From Psychrobacillus sp. OK032 (GTDB lineage: Bacteria > Bacillota > Bacilli > Bacillales_A > Planococcaceae): DNA of 64,000 nucleotides. The notes under the pieces were generated by a model. That model was not told the origin of the DNA, did no database searches, and worked only from the letters and a program-made list of their open reading frames with translations. Position 1 is the stretch's first letter, and every line of letters starts with the position of its first letter. A program made the position numbers and the translations under genes. Positions 7,779-16,734 of this stretch are shown piece by piece. Where the stretch lies: positions 1-64,000 of the forward strand of contig NZ_FOGY01000002.1 in assembly GCF_900111345.1 (NCBI RefSeq), given 5' to 3'.

Positions 7779-8552
7779 TTACACTTCTAAAACTTTCTCC
7801 TCAAGCTCTTTAATCTCCCAGCTTTCTACTAAAAATTCAACAATTCGATTGACCGAGCGATTGACAAGTTTCTCCCCTTTTTCCTTCGTTCCTAATGTTG
7901 CATCTCCTATTGTGCCAGAGTCCGTTTTTTCAGAAAAAGGAATGTATTTAATAATGTCTGGATAATCGTCTCCTGTTTTCGGTGGTTCGTTTACCCATTT
8001 TTCTAAATCACAAAGTTCAGGATATAGATACATCATCACGGAAGTACCTGCTTCACTCGCATGTGTATGTGCTAACTCTCCGGATTCAATAATCCCATTA
8101 TCATGATTTTTTATAAAACGCCAATAATCAATTTGAGCGCATTGAATTTCCGAATTAGACTGTAAATCCCTAGCTACTTGATTAATAATAGGTACATTTC
8201 CCGCGTGAGAATTAATAAAAAGGAATTTTTTAAATCCCCATTTTTCTAAGCTTTTTACTGTGTCCCATAAATATTGTTTAAAATTTTCTGCCTTAATTAC
8301 CATTGTTCCTGGGAATTCCTCTAAGGCTGTTGAATCACCAACCTCTAGCGTAGGTCCAATAATAGCATTAACACGTTCAGCAAGAATTTCTGCAATCTTT
8401 ACGGAAACGAGTGTATCTGTTCCCAACGGTAAATGGTAGCCATATACTTCAAATGCACCCGAAGGAATAATTACAAGGTCCGTATCTTTTTTTCTTCCTT
8501 CAAATCGAGTCCAGCTCATTTCTTTTAGAAAATTTGATTTTTTAAATGTCAT
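7779..8552 (-). CDS. Creatininase-family amidohydrolase
   Basis: A cytosolic metal-dependent hydrolase of the creatininase/MftE/FAPy-deformylase superfamily, 257 residues, close to the usual ~250. Key motifs are IIPSGAFEVYGYHLPLGTDT (metal ligands E, H and D; normally G.TEQHGPHLPLGTD), NSHAGN (usually NGHGGN) and HASEAGTS (usually HAGExETS). These keep the metal-binding residues but differ in the substrate loop, so creatinine itself is not certain; members also open other cyclic or linear amides. ATG 8552 has AAAGGATGGG at good distance; a longer frame from 8627 lacks a binding site. It lies downstream of the sigma-54 operon, beyond a hairpin element, and is followed by the AEC transporter. 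Confidence 0.85.
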   Translation of the reverse strand: MTFKKSNFLKEMSWTRFEGRKKDTDLVIIPSGAFEVYGYHLPLGTDTLVSVKIAEILAERVNAIIGPTLEVGDSTALEEFPGTMVIKAENFKQYLWDTVKSLEKWGFKKFLFINSHAGNVPIINQVARDLQSNSEIQCAQIDYWRFIKNHDNGIIESGELAHTHASEAGTSVMMYLYPELCDLEKWVNEPPKTGDDYPDIIKYIPFSEKTDSGTIGDATLGTKEKGEKLVNRSVNRIVEFLVESWEIKELEEKVLEV

Positions 8553-8653
8553 TTTCAACCCATCCTTTACAATATTATTAATATTCAGATATAAAAATTT
8601 ACTAGTAATCCAATCTCCTACAATCAAATGTGCCTTTTCCGTATTTGCGCCCA

Positions 8654-8687
8654 GATTTTATCAAGCTTGCTCGGTAAAATCTGTGAT
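8654..8687. repeat. Inverted repeat AGATTTTA...TAAAATCT
   Basis: CAGATTTTATC and GGTAAAATCTG pair around a ~10-base loop between the operon's last ATPase and the creatininase gene. A CCTCCGGAGG palindrome lies just after it (about 8691-8700). Confidence 0.5.
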
Positions 8688-8697
8688 ATCCTCCGGA

Positions 8698-8811
8698 GGC
8701 TTTAACTTCATTCATTCAGAGATTGAACCACCACTGAATGGTTTTACTATTTGCATTCATCTCGCCACTTAAAGAAGTGGGAGACTTCTGCTGAATGAAG
8801 TTAAAAGTAAA
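8698..8811 (+). mobile_element. Palindromic IS200/IS605-like (PATE/omega-RNA-like) remnant
   Basis: A unit bounded by a perfect 14-bp inverted repeat, TTTAACTTCATTCA at about 8700-8713 and TGAATGAAGTTAAA at about 8794-8807. Inside lie an imperfect hairpin (CCACTGAATGG) and the hairpin CCACTTAAAGAAGTGGGAGACTTC. The CACTT..AAGTGGGAG..CTTC pattern is what I know from the right ends of Bacillales IS200/IS605 elements and from the 3' scaffold of TnpB guide RNAs. No tnpA or tnpB is nearby, so this is a solo end, a non-autonomous palindromic element or an orphan guide-RNA scaffold. The family assignment is inference. Confidence 0.45.
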
Positions 8812-8817
8812 CCTTAT

Positions 8818-9783
8818 TTAGTTATATAAATGGCATGCAATCATACGCCCATCTACTTCCTTAAACTCTGGTTGAATTGTCTTACAAATTTCCATACATT
8901 GACTACAACGAGTATGGAACGTACATCCATTTGGTGGGTTTGAAGGGCTTGGAACATCCCCACGAAGCATGATTCTTTCTTTTTTTACATTTGGATTCGG
9001 CAATGGAACGGCCGATAACAACGCCTGTGTATATGGGTGCATAGGTTGACTAAATAAAGTTTTTTTATCCCCCATCTCAACAATTCGACCTAAATACATT
9101 ACAGCCACGCGATCGCTGATATGTTTCACAACGCTTAAATCATGTGCAATAAATAAATATGTTAAATCAAACCGCTCTTGCAAATCCTGAAAGAGATTCA
9201 CAATTTGTGATTGAATAGAAACATCGAGTGCCGATACTGGCTCATCAGCCACAATAAATTTTGGATTTAGCGCTAACGCTCGCGCAATACCTACCCTTTG
9301 GCGCTGTCCTCCACTAAATTCATGAGGATAACGTTTAGCATGGTAGCTGCTTAAGCCTACCGTATCGAGTAATTCATCCACACGAATGTTTTTTTCTTTA
9401 CCTGAAGCTATTTTATGAATTTCAAGAGGTTCTGAAATAATTTCCCCGACTGTCATCCGAGGATCAAGAGAAGCGTATGGATCTTGGAAAACCATTTGCA
9501 TTTCCTTTCGAACCCTTCTCAAATCCTTTGTGTTCATTCCGACAAGGTTTTCTCCCTCGTATAACACTTCACCTTCAGTCGGTGGTTGAAGCTGTAAAAT
9601 TGCTCTCCCAGTTGTCGATTTTCCACAACCACTTTCGCCTACTAACCCTAAAGTTTCCCCTTTATAAATAGTGAAGTTCAAGCCATCAACTGCCTTTACA
9701 TAACTGACATTTCGATTGAGAAAGCTCTTTTTGCTTGAATAATATTTTTTAAAATTCTTAATCTCCACTAATGATTGCTTCAT
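8818..9783 (-). CDS. Peptide/opine-type ABC importer ATPase (OppF/DppF-like)
   Basis: A cytoplasmic ATPase that energises the importer together with the OppD-like subunit. Walker A GESGCGKST, Q-loop QMVFQDPYASLDPRM, signature SGGQRQRVGIARALA and Walker B FIVADEPVSALD are all intact. The C-terminal oligopeptide-type extension has the cysteine-rich CTFHTRCSQCMEIC segment. At 321 residues from ATG 9783 (AAAAAGGGGG just upstream) it has normal family length; the 20 extra codons to 9843 lack a binding site. It is the last importer gene of the sigma-54 operon. Confidence 0.93.
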   Translation of the reverse strand: MKQSLVEIKNFKKYYSSKKSFLNRNVSYVKAVDGLNFTIYKGETLGLVGESGCGKSTTGRAILQLQPPTEGEVLYEGENLVGMNTKDLRRVRKEMQMVFQDPYASLDPRMTVGEIISEPLEIHKIASGKEKNIRVDELLDTVGLSSYHAKRYPHEFSGGQRQRVGIARALALNPKFIVADEPVSALDVSIQSQIVNLFQDLQERFDLTYLFIAHDLSVVKHISDRVAVMYLGRIVEMGDKKTLFSQPMHPYTQALLSAVPLPNPNVKKERIMLRGDVPSPSNPPNGCTFHTRCSQCMEICKTIQPEFKEVDGRMIACHLYN

Positions 9784-9854
9784 TTTAAGCCCCCTTTTTA
9801 TCCAAAGTAAATGTATAGGACGCTTGAACAAAAATTCAAACATCGATGCCTTTC

Positions 9855-11084
9855 TTATATGAAAGATTTCTCCGCTTCAGTATCAGACTTTTTCTCTTCC
9901 TTCGAAGCTTCCGAAACTAGATAATGATGAACAATGCTTATTAATCCCTTGCCAGCCATTACCATAGCTTGTTCATCAAAAGTAAATTTCGGATGATGAT
10001 GAGGATAATTTGCTTTGATACTTTCATTTCGAGCCCCAGTATAGAAGAACATACCGGGTTTTTGTTTTAAATAATATGCAAAATCTTCTCCTCCCATTGA
10101 AGGATCAATTTCAATAAGAGTATCTTCTCCTATGTTTTTCTTAACTGCCTGTACAAAAATTTCCGTCTCTTCTGCATGGTTATATACAGCAGGATATCCA
10201 CTCTCATAAGTGATTGTGTAGGTAGCATGAAAGGCTGAACAAATACCATTTACAATCACTTCCATTTCCCTCTTAATCTGATCTCGCACATCTTCGTCAA
10301 AGGTACGAACTGTTCCAGATAGTTCAGCGGAATCCGCAATTACATTCGGGGCCTTTCCCGCGTGGAAGGATCCTACTGATACAACAGCAGATTTTAAAGG
10401 ATTTACTTGTCGGCTCACAATATGCTGTAATTGATTGACTACTTGGCTACCAATAGCAATCGCATCAACCGTTTCGTGTGGAGATGCCCCGTGGCCGCCT
10501 TTTCCATGAATTTTAATGACAAATTGGTCACTTGCAGCCATGGTATAGCCTTTTCTGTACCCATAAAAGCCTGTGGGTACTTTAGTCAATAGATGTGTTC
10601 CAAATACCACGTCAACTCCCTCTAAACACCCATCTTCAATCATAGCAATCGCACCGCCTGGGCACTTTTCTTCGGCATGTTGATGAAGGAGGACTACATT
10701 ACCCTCAAGTTGATCTCGGTTATCTTGTAAAACTTTTGCTACAGCTAAAAGAGTGGCCGTGTGTCCGTCATGTCCACAAGCATGCATTACTCCGTTTACT
10801 TTAGACTTATAAGGAACATCCTTTTCATCTTGGATAGGAAGTGCATCAAAATCAGCACGAAGAGCAATTGTTTTTCCTGGTTTACCCCCATATATAATCC
10901 CAACAACTCCTCTTCCACCCACATTTCTACGAACTTCGATTCCAAAACTTTCAAGAATCGAAGCAATCATTTTTGGCGTCTCTACTTCTTGAAAGGAAAG
11001 CTCTGGATGTTGATGTATATACCTTCGCCACTCCACCATTGGGTCAAACATGTTTTCAATTTGATTCAACCAAACGTTTAACAT
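9855..11084 (-). CDS. M20-family amidohydrolase (hippurate hydrolase/aminoacylase-like)
   Basis: A di-metal amidohydrolase of the M20D branch that splits N-acyl-amino acids or similar amides. Metal and catalytic motifs are present: [33 protein letters not shown] (catalytic Glu pair) and HHPKFTFDE near the end, with the inserted dimerisation domain at about residues 180-290 ([16 protein letters not shown]). It has 409 residues from ATG 11084, preceded by AAAGGGGGG; the start overlaps the 3' end of the OppD-like gene by 29 bases, indicating coupling. A hydrolase between two importer ATPase genes suggests it acts on the imported compound. Confidence 0.9.
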   Translation of the reverse strand: MLNVWLNQIENMFDPMVEWRRYIHQHPELSFQEVETPKMIASILESFGIEVRRNVGGRGVVGIIYGGKPGKTIALRADFDALPIQDEKDVPYKSKVNGVMHACGHDGHTATLLAVAKVLQDNRDQLEGNVVLLHQHAEEKCPGGAIAMIEDGCLEGVDVVFGTHLLTKVPTGFYGYRKGYTMAASDQFVIKIHGKGGHGASPHETVDAIAIGSQVVNQLQHIVSRQVNPLKSAVVSVGSFHAGKAPNVIADSAELSGTVRTFDEDVRDQIKREMEVIVNGICSAFHATYTITYESGYPAVYNHAEETEIFVQAVKKNIGEDTLIEIDPSMGGEDFAYYLKQKPGMFFYTGARNESIKANYPHHHPKFTFDEQAMVMAGKGLISIVHHYLVSEASKEEKKSDTEAEKSFI

Positions 11085-12072
11085 CGAATTCCCCCCTTTC
11101 GTCCAATTCATGAAGCCAGCAGCGACTGAAATGCCCCGGTTCCACCTCTTTAAAAGCAGGGGCTTTTGTTCTACATATTTCCATTGCAAATTCACAGCGA
11201 GGGGCAAAATAACAACCTTCACGCAATGACCCAGGAATCGGCACATTTCCTTCTATTGAATAAAGTCTTGTCTGTTGTTCGGAATCTATTAAAGTAGGTA
11301 CAGATTTCAGCAAACCTTGTGTATAAGGATGTTTTGGGTTGTTAAAAATCTCCTGAACATCACTTTCTTCTACTACTTTTCCTCCATACATAACACAAAC
11401 ACGATCACACGTTTCGGCTACTACACCTAGATCATGGGTAATCATCATGATTGCAGTATTATGTTTTTCCTTAAGGTCTCTCATTAAATCTAATATTTGT
11501 GCTTGGATTGTTACATCCAGGGCCGTTGTCGGTTCATCCGCAATTAATAGACTTGGATTACAGGCCATTGCCATAGCAATCATGACACGCTGCCGCATGC
11601 CCCCCGACAGCCGGTGAGGATATTCGTTCACAATTTGTTCTGGCCGTGGAATCCCTACTAGAGCTAGTAGTTCAACTGCTCTCTCCTTGGCTTTAGATTT
11701 ACCAACGTCCATATGGGTTTGAATGGCTTCCATAATTTGATTCCCTACTGTAAATACTGGATTTAGCGATGTCATGGGCTCCTGAAAAATCATCGCTATT
11801 TCCTTTCCACGGATTTTTCTCATCTCTTCATCAGATAAGGACAGGAGATCGATTCCTTTAAATGTAACGGAGCCGCCCATTACTTTTCCTTGACTTAATC
11901 TCATAGCTGTTAATGCCGTGACACTTTTTCCTGAACCAGATTCTCCTACAATTCCTAATGTTTCCCCTTTTTTAACTGTAATACTGACTCCATCTACAGC
12001 TGGAACTTCACCGTTTTCGGAATAAAAGTAAGTTTTAAGATTATTAATCTCTAATAAACTTTCCAAAGTCAC
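11056..12072 (-). CDS. Peptide/opine-type ABC importer ATPase (OppD/DppD-like)
   Basis: The partner ATPase of the OppF-like subunit. Walker [21 protein letters not shown], signature [14 protein letters not shown] and Walker [15 protein letters not shown] are intact, and the C-terminal [14 protein letters not shown] extension is typical of oligopeptide transporters. The frame starts at GTG 12072, but the AAGGGGGA sequence sits almost on it; TTG 12066 has better spacing and gives [14 protein letters not shown], so the true start may be six bases later. It lies 34 bases after the OppC-like gene. Confidence 0.92.
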   Translation of the reverse strand: MTLESLLEINNLKTYFYSENGEVPAVDGVSITVKKGETLGIVGESGSGKSVTALTAMRLSQGKVMGGSVTFKGIDLLSLSDEEMRKIRGKEIAMIFQEPMTSLNPVFTVGNQIMEAIQTHMDVGKSKAKERAVELLALVGIPRPEQIVNEYPHRLSGGMRQRVMIAMAMACNPSLLIADEPTTALDVTIQAQILDLMRDLKEKHNTAIMMITHDLGVVAETCDRVCVMYGGKVVEESDVQEIFNNPKHPYTQGLLKSVPTLIDSEQQTRLYSIEGNVPIPGSLREGCYFAPRCEFAMEICRTKAPAFKEVEPGHFSRCWLHELDERGEFDVKRLVESN

Positions 12073-12106
12073 TCCCCCTTACATCAGACTTTTACCAACT
12101 ATCCCC

Positions 12107-13006
12107 TTAAATCTTCATTTGTGGATCTAGAGCATCACGCAGACCATCCCCTAGCATATTAAAACCTAATACAACTAACATAATTATTAATCCTGGGATT
12201 GTACTTAAATGAGATGCAGCTCTAATATATTCCCTACCCTCGTTTAACATTGCTCCCCATTCAGGTGAAGGTGGCTGAGCTCCCAATCCTAGGAAGCTTA
12301 AACCTGCAGCTGTTAAAATAGCTGTCGCAATTCTCATCGTAGATAATACAATGATTGGGGCAATACAATTTGGTATCACGTGTTTGATGATGATAAACAA
12401 GTGACTGCCCCCTAGCGATTTAGTCGCTTCTATAAATTCTTTATATTTAATAGAAATGACCGAGCTGCGCATAATTCGAGCAAAGGTAGGAATAGAGAAA
12501 ATACCAATCGCAATCATAACATTCACCATACTTGGTCCTAGAATGCTAATGATAGCTAGTGCCAAAAGAAATCCAGGAAACGCCAAAAGGATATCCATGA
12601 TTCTCATAATAATCGAATCTAAAATCCCGCCAAAATAGCCGGCTATTGTTCCTAATGTCACCCCGACTATGATAGAAATCCCTACCCCAACAATTCCAAT
12701 CATTAAGGAAATACGGGAACCATGAATAATTCGAGATAAAACATCGCGACCAAATTGATCTGTTCCAAACGGATGACTTAAACTAGGTGCCTGTAGAAGC
12801 GCTTTCATATTGTACTCAAAAGGATCGTATGGAGAGATCCACGGAGCAAATATGGCCACAATGACAAATAATGAGGTAATGTACAACCCTATCATCGCAC
12901 GCTTATTCTTTTTAAAACGTTGAATCATCATTTTCCATGGAGAACGTGGTTCATATGCAGGTGCAGCAACTTCCTTTTGTGACACCACATCTTCTATTAT
13001 TTGCAT
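12107..13006 (-). CDS. ABC importer permease (OppC/DppC-like)
   Basis: An inner-membrane permease of 299 residues with the DppC layout: cytoplasmic N-terminus, first helix near residues 35-55 followed by APWISPYDPFEYN, the conserved HPFGTDQFGRDVLSRIIHGS segment, then five helices and the EAA loop (EATKSLGGSHLFIIIKHVIPN) that docks onto the ATPases. ATG 13006 has AAAGGAGC upstream. It is spaced 14 bases from the OppB-like gene. Confidence 0.92.
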   Translation of the reverse strand: MQIIEDVVSQKEVAAPAYEPRSPWKMMIQRFKKNKRAMIGLYITSLFVIVAIFAPWISPYDPFEYNMKALLQAPSLSHPFGTDQFGRDVLSRIIHGSRISLMIGIVGVGISIIVGVTLGTIAGYFGGILDSIIMRIMDILLAFPGFLLALAIISILGPSMVNVMIAIGIFSIPTFARIMRSSVISIKYKEFIEATKSLGGSHLFIIIKHVIPNCIAPIIVLSTMRIATAILTAAGLSFLGLGAQPPSPEWGAMLNEGREYIRAASHLSTIPGLIIMLVVLGFNMLGDGLRDALDPQMKI

Positions 13007-13020
13007 CTAAGAGCTCCTTT

Positions 13021-13944
13021 CTAATTTTCGTATCGAATTCTTGGATCTACAATACTATAAGAAAGATCAACAAGCAGAATAACAAAAACAAAAATCGTTG
13101 AAATGAATAGAATACTTCCTTGAATAGCTGGGAAATCTCTAAATTGAATGGATTCAACAACATATCTTCCAATGCCATTCATTGAAAATACCGTCTCTGT
13201 AATCACCGCTCCACCTAGTAAAACGCCAAATTCCATACCAACAATGGTGATAATCGGAATTAAAGCATTTTTCAAAGTATGCTTGTAGATGACATACTTT
13301 TCTTTAACCCCTTTCGCTCTAGCCGTTCGGACGAAATCCTGATTAACAATTTCAAGAATACTTGACCTTGTAAGTCTCGCTAAAATTCCAGAGGCAGAAA
13401 GCCCTAAGACAAGCGAAGGTAGGACAAAGTGTTTGAATTCGCTACTTCCACCTGAAGGAAACCACGGCAAGTAATAGGAAAAGAGAAGAATAAACATGAT
13501 CCCCATCCAGAAAACCGGCATTGAAATTCCAAATAATGAAACCATCATGGATACGTTATCCCTTAGACTATTTGGCTTTGTGGCAGAAGCAATTCCTGCA
13601 ATTAGCCCTACGATAATCATCACTACCAGGGACATGACAGTAAGAATGAGGGTTGTAGGAAAACGCAATAAAATTTCATCTAAGACGGGCTTGCTGGATC
13701 GCAAGGATGTTCCTAAATCCCCCTTGAAGATATTTGTGACATAGCTTATATATTGCTGGTATAAAGGTTTGTCAACGCCTAATTGATCCCTGATAATCTG
13801 CACCTCTTCTTCAGATGCCGATTCCCCAGCAATGATTTGCGCTGGATCCCCGGGCACAGCAGCTACTAGTAAAAAAGCAAATAATGTAACACCAATTAAA
13901 GTAGGTATTAAATGCAATAAACGTTTAACAATATATATTGACAA
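13021..13944 (-). CDS. ABC importer permease (OppB/DppB-like)
   Basis: The second channel subunit, 307 residues. It has the DppB N-terminus (YIVKRLLHLIPTLIGV), the AVPGDPAQIIAGE periplasmic segment, six predicted helices and the EAA loop RTARAKGVKEKYVIYKHTLKN. I chose TTG 13944, six bases after AGGTGG, because it gives MSIYIVKRLL as in relatives; GTG 13953 sits directly on the Shine-Dalgarno. It is preceded by a strong hairpin at 14017-14053. Confidence 0.92.
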   Translation of the reverse strand: MSIYIVKRLLHLIPTLIGVTLFAFLLVAAVPGDPAQIIAGESASEEEVQIIRDQLGVDKPLYQQYISYVTNIFKGDLGTSLRSSKPVLDEILLRFPTTLILTVMSLVVMIIVGLIAGIASATKPNSLRDNVSMMVSLFGISMPVFWMGIMFILLFSYYLPWFPSGGSSEFKHFVLPSLVLGLSASGILARLTRSSILEIVNQDFVRTARAKGVKEKYVIYKHTLKNALIPIITIVGMEFGVLLGGAVITETVFSMNGIGRYVVESIQFRDFPAIQGSILFISTIFVFVILLVDLSYSIVDPRIRYEN

Positions 13945-14016
13945 TATATCCACCTCTCAATCTATGGCACTTTTTCATTGTATTTTAGAGTGAGCAAAAA
14001 CTAATGCAGCCAAGTA

Positions 14017-14053
14017 AATTGGGGACTAGTTCAAAATGAGTCCCCAATTTCCG
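14017..14053. repeat. Strong intercistronic hairpin in the operon
   Basis: AAATTGGGGACT and AGTCCCCAATTT form a perfect 12-bp stem with a short loop between the nitrilase-family gene and the OppB-like gene. No T-run follows on the minus strand, so it may limit read-through or protect the upstream mRNA rather than fully terminate. It would leave the binding protein and upstream genes more abundant than the permeases. Confidence 0.6.
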
Positions 14054-14136
14054 TTACAAAAAGTTGGTAAACCTAGTTAAACTCTTCGAAATTAACACTC
14101 ATTTAAAAACGCTAAATAGGATCGGACAATTAAACT

Positions 14137-14967
14137 TCAAGATGTATAAATCCCTGCATTCTTATATAAGCTTGGTTGACGGTGTATATAAGAAGGGAGT
14201 TTTTTTCGAACTTCCTGAACACGCTTTAAATCGATTCGACAGGGAATCAAACACTCATTTTCATTTCCTTTTGCTATTACCACTCCCATAGGATCAACGA
14301 CCATACTCTGTCCCATATAGTAATCATTAACATGGTCACAAGCGACTACATAAACAGTATTTTCTATCGCACGTGTCGTTACAAGATTTTCCCAATGGTG
14401 TTCTTTTAACGGTCCTTTTACCCAACCTGAAGGAACAATAAGGATATCAGCCCCGTTTAGAGCTTGATGACGAGCGATTTCAGGGAATCGTAATTCATAA
14501 CAAACAAACAATCCAATTTTTCCGAAAGGCGTATCAATCGGCTCAAATAAGGCATCACCTGGTTTAATAGTATCTGACTCTTTTCCACCAAACGCATCAT
14601 ATAAATGCGTTTTACGATAAACACTTTCAATTAAGCCAGATGAATTTATAACTACTGTTGAATTATAAACTCTCTTATCATCTACATCTTCCGTACTCTC
14701 ACGCATGCCAAATACAACCCAGACCCCATATTTACTTGCTAATTCACTCATCGCAGATACAAATGGTCCTTCGATTGGTTCAGCATCGTTTATTTTTACT
14801 TCTGTTGGTGTTCCCACTTCGAAATAACTCATGAACGCTTCTGGGAAGACAACCATATCAGCCCCATAAAGATTTGTTGAATCCCTCAATGCTTTTTCAG
14901 CTTTTTCTAAATTCTCTTGTTTATTTTCTGAAGAACCTAACTGAGCCATTACAATTTGAAAAGACAT
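14137..14967 (-). CDS. Carbon-nitrogen hydrolase (nitrilase superfamily amidase)
   Basis: A cytosolic amidase/nitrilase-fold enzyme of 276 residues. The catalytic triad is visible as E43 (VVFPEAFMS), K119 (YRKTHLYD) and C156 (GLFVCYELRFPE). The CYELRFPE context resembles the Nit1/omega-amidase and deaminated-glutathione amidase branch, so a carboxylate amide is a likely substrate. I chose ATG 14967, eight bases after AGGAG; GTG 14976 overlaps the binding site. It lies between the solute-binding protein and permease genes of the sigma-54 operon. Confidence 0.9.
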   Translation of the reverse strand: MSFQIVMAQLGSSENKQENLEKAEKALRDSTNLYGADMVVFPEAFMSYFEVGTPTEVKINDAEPIEGPFVSAMSELASKYGVWVVFGMRESTEDVDDKRVYNSTVVINSSGLIESVYRKTHLYDAFGGKESDTIKPGDALFEPIDTPFGKIGLFVCYELRFPEIARHQALNGADILIVPSGWVKGPLKEHHWENLVTTRAIENTVYVVACDHVNDYYMGQSMVVDPMGVVIAKGNENECLIPCRIDLKRVQEVRKKLPSYIHRQPSLYKNAGIYTS

Positions 14968-15016
14968 TTTATTCACTCCTATTTTTTAAAGTTGCTTACA
15001 TAATATCTCTATAAAT

Positions 15017-16570
15017 CTAGTTTGATTTGCGTACCTCTGTGTAATTCCAAAGATGTGTTGGTGGTACAATCAGACCTTCTATGTTTGACCTCATCCCGAT
15101 GTGCACAGTATCCTCATAAAGGAAAATCCACGGAGCATCCTCTTTAATTTCCTTAAATGCTTCTTCATAAATCTTCTTACGATTTTCTATAATAGGCTCA
15201 ATAGCACCTTTTTCTATAGCCTGATCAATGTTTGGATTTATATAACGGGCATAATTATATTTACTATCAGAATAAAAACTATCCCTTAGGATGTCATAGG
15301 CATCATTTGTATTTGCAATCCCACCTCTTAAATAGAGTTCATATTTACTTGGATCATCTAAAGTATTTAAATAATCATTCAGCTCCAACATTTGAAACTC
15401 AACATCAAATCCTAGTAGTTGCAAACTAGTTTGAACATATTGTCCAGCCTTATGATCTCGAACAGCGTTACCCGCAGCTACGAGTCTTACTTTCGTACCT
15501 TCCTTGACCCCCGCCTTCTTTAACATTTCCTTTGCCTTTTCTAAATCATATGGATAAGTACCCGCATTACTATACATTTGGTCCTTAGAAGATACGATGG
15601 CAGAACTCTCTTTCACTCGACCTTCATATAAATCATTTGTCAGCGCAACTTTATCAATCGCATAGTTTAATGCTTGGCGAACTTCCACCTTGTCAAAAGG
15701 AGCTACTGAGTTATTAATTCCAACATACAAAGTACGGTTGATTTCGATTGAATTTACTTTTGTCTCTTCACTATTGTTTATTCTTTCAATATCTGTAGCT
15801 GGAACGTCTGCAATGATATCTACCTCACCAGTTTCTAGCATCAGTACACGTGAAGCATTTTCAGGAACAACCTTAAAAGTAATCTGGTCTAATTGTGGAG
15901 TTCCACCCCAATAATTAGGATTTGCTTCAAAAACGGTATCAGTTCCAGGTGACCAGTTTTTAATTTTATAAGGTCCTGTTCCAATTGGGTTTGTTCTAAC
16001 TGCCTCTATACCTTCTTCGATTGTTTTAGGGCTAATAATATTGCTCCCAGAAGGGAAAGCAAGAATGTTCAAAAAAGGACCTACAGGACTATTCAAATGA
16101 AATACAACTTCGTAATCACCATTAGTCGTAATACTATCAAGATATGGACCTAACATTGGATATCTTGCTAATTTGTTCTCTTCGTTTGTCACACGTTCAA
16201 AGTTAATTTTTACCGCTTCTGCATTAAACGGAGTACCATCCGTAAATTCTACCCCTTCTTCAAGTTGGAATGTCCAAGTCTTCCCATCCTCAGAATTTTC
16301 CCAACTCTTCGCTAAAAGTGGTACTACTTCTCCATTTTCATTCAAACCTACTAATGTTTCCGTCATTACTGAATATATTTGCTTAGAAGCTGTATCTGTC
16401 GTGTTATGGGGATCTAAGCTATTCGCTTCCCCAGTTAATGCAACAACTATACTCTTATCGCTTGTTGCGCTCGATGCAGATGACTCATCTGACTCACATG
16501 CGCTCATAATGACTAGAAATACTAACAACAGCATGATAGAGCAAAATTTAAAAGTTTTCGTTCTCCTCAT
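15017..16570 (-). CDS. ABC solute-binding lipoprotein (SBP_bac_5; DppA/OppA/GsiB-like)
   Basis: The extracellular receptor of the importer, 517 residues. It has a lipoprotein signal (MRRTK, hydrophobic core, lipobox IMSAC with Cys at 25) followed by a Ser-rich linker. Family 5 signatures: LDPHNTTDTASKQIYSVMTE, LAKSWENSEDGKTWTFQLE, GTGPYKIKNW and the EVRQALNYAIDK hinge. The family binds peptides, opines, glutathione, nickel or other compounds, and sequence alone does not tell the ligand. ATG 16570 follows AAGGTGGGAAAGAAG. It is the only lipoprotein in the operon; intercistronic hairpins lie on both sides of the binding-protein/nitrilase gene pair. Confidence 0.93.
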   Translation of the reverse strand: MRRTKTFKFCSIMLLLVFLVIMSACESDESSASSATSDKSIVVALTGEANSLDPHNTTDTASKQIYSVMTETLVGLNENGEVVPLLAKSWENSEDGKTWTFQLEEGVEFTDGTPFNAEAVKINFERVTNEENKLARYPMLGPYLDSITTNGDYEVVFHLNSPVGPFLNILAFPSGSNIISPKTIEEGIEAVRTNPIGTGPYKIKNWSPGTDTVFEANPNYWGGTPQLDQITFKVVPENASRVLMLETGEVDIIADVPATDIERINNSEETKVNSIEINRTLYVGINNSVAPFDKVEVRQALNYAIDKVALTNDLYEGRVKESSAIVSSKDQMYSNAGTYPYDLEKAKEMLKKAGVKEGTKVRLVAAGNAVRDHKAGQYVQTSLQLLGFDVEFQMLELNDYLNTLDDPSKYELYLRGGIANTNDAYDILRDSFYSDSKYNYARYINPNIDQAIEKGAIEPIIENRKKIYEEAFKEIKEDAPWIFLYEDTVHIGMRSNIEGLIVPPTHLWNYTEVRKSN

Positions 16571-16644
16571 TCTTCTTTCCCACCTTTATGGTTTTATTTT
16601 TTGTATAAAATTAAATTGTCGTTAATTATGTTGAATAAGTCTTA

Positions 16645-16699
16645 ATGTACAAAGTAATCACCAGTGCAGTGAAATGAAACCGATGATTACTTTGTACAT
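16645..16699. repeat. Strong intercistronic hairpin upstream of the binding-protein gene
   Basis: TGTACAAAGTAATCA (16646-16660) and TGATTACTTTGTACA (16684-16698) form a perfect 15-bp stem with a 23-base loop between the RraA-like and binding-protein genes. No T-run follows on the minus strand. A partial terminator, processing site or regulatory RNA structure is possible. Confidence 0.6.
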
Positions 16700-16707
16700 A
16701 CTCTTGG

Positions 16708-16725
16708 CTGATTTTGCAAAATCAG
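16708..16725. repeat. Perfect palindrome CTGATTTTGCAAAATCAG
   Basis: An 18-base perfect palindrome ten bases past the stop of the RraA-like gene, followed by AATG and a T7 run on the plus strand. On the plus strand it could terminate antisense transcription; on the minus strand it lies between the first gene and the rest of the operon. Confidence 0.5.
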
Positions 16726-16734
16726 AATGTTTTT

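Noticed and set aside
16173-16625. 150-codon plus-strand frame opposite the binding-protein gene
   Set aside because: It is the antisense of a clearly coding lipoprotein gene and encodes low-complexity Ser/Val-rich sequence.
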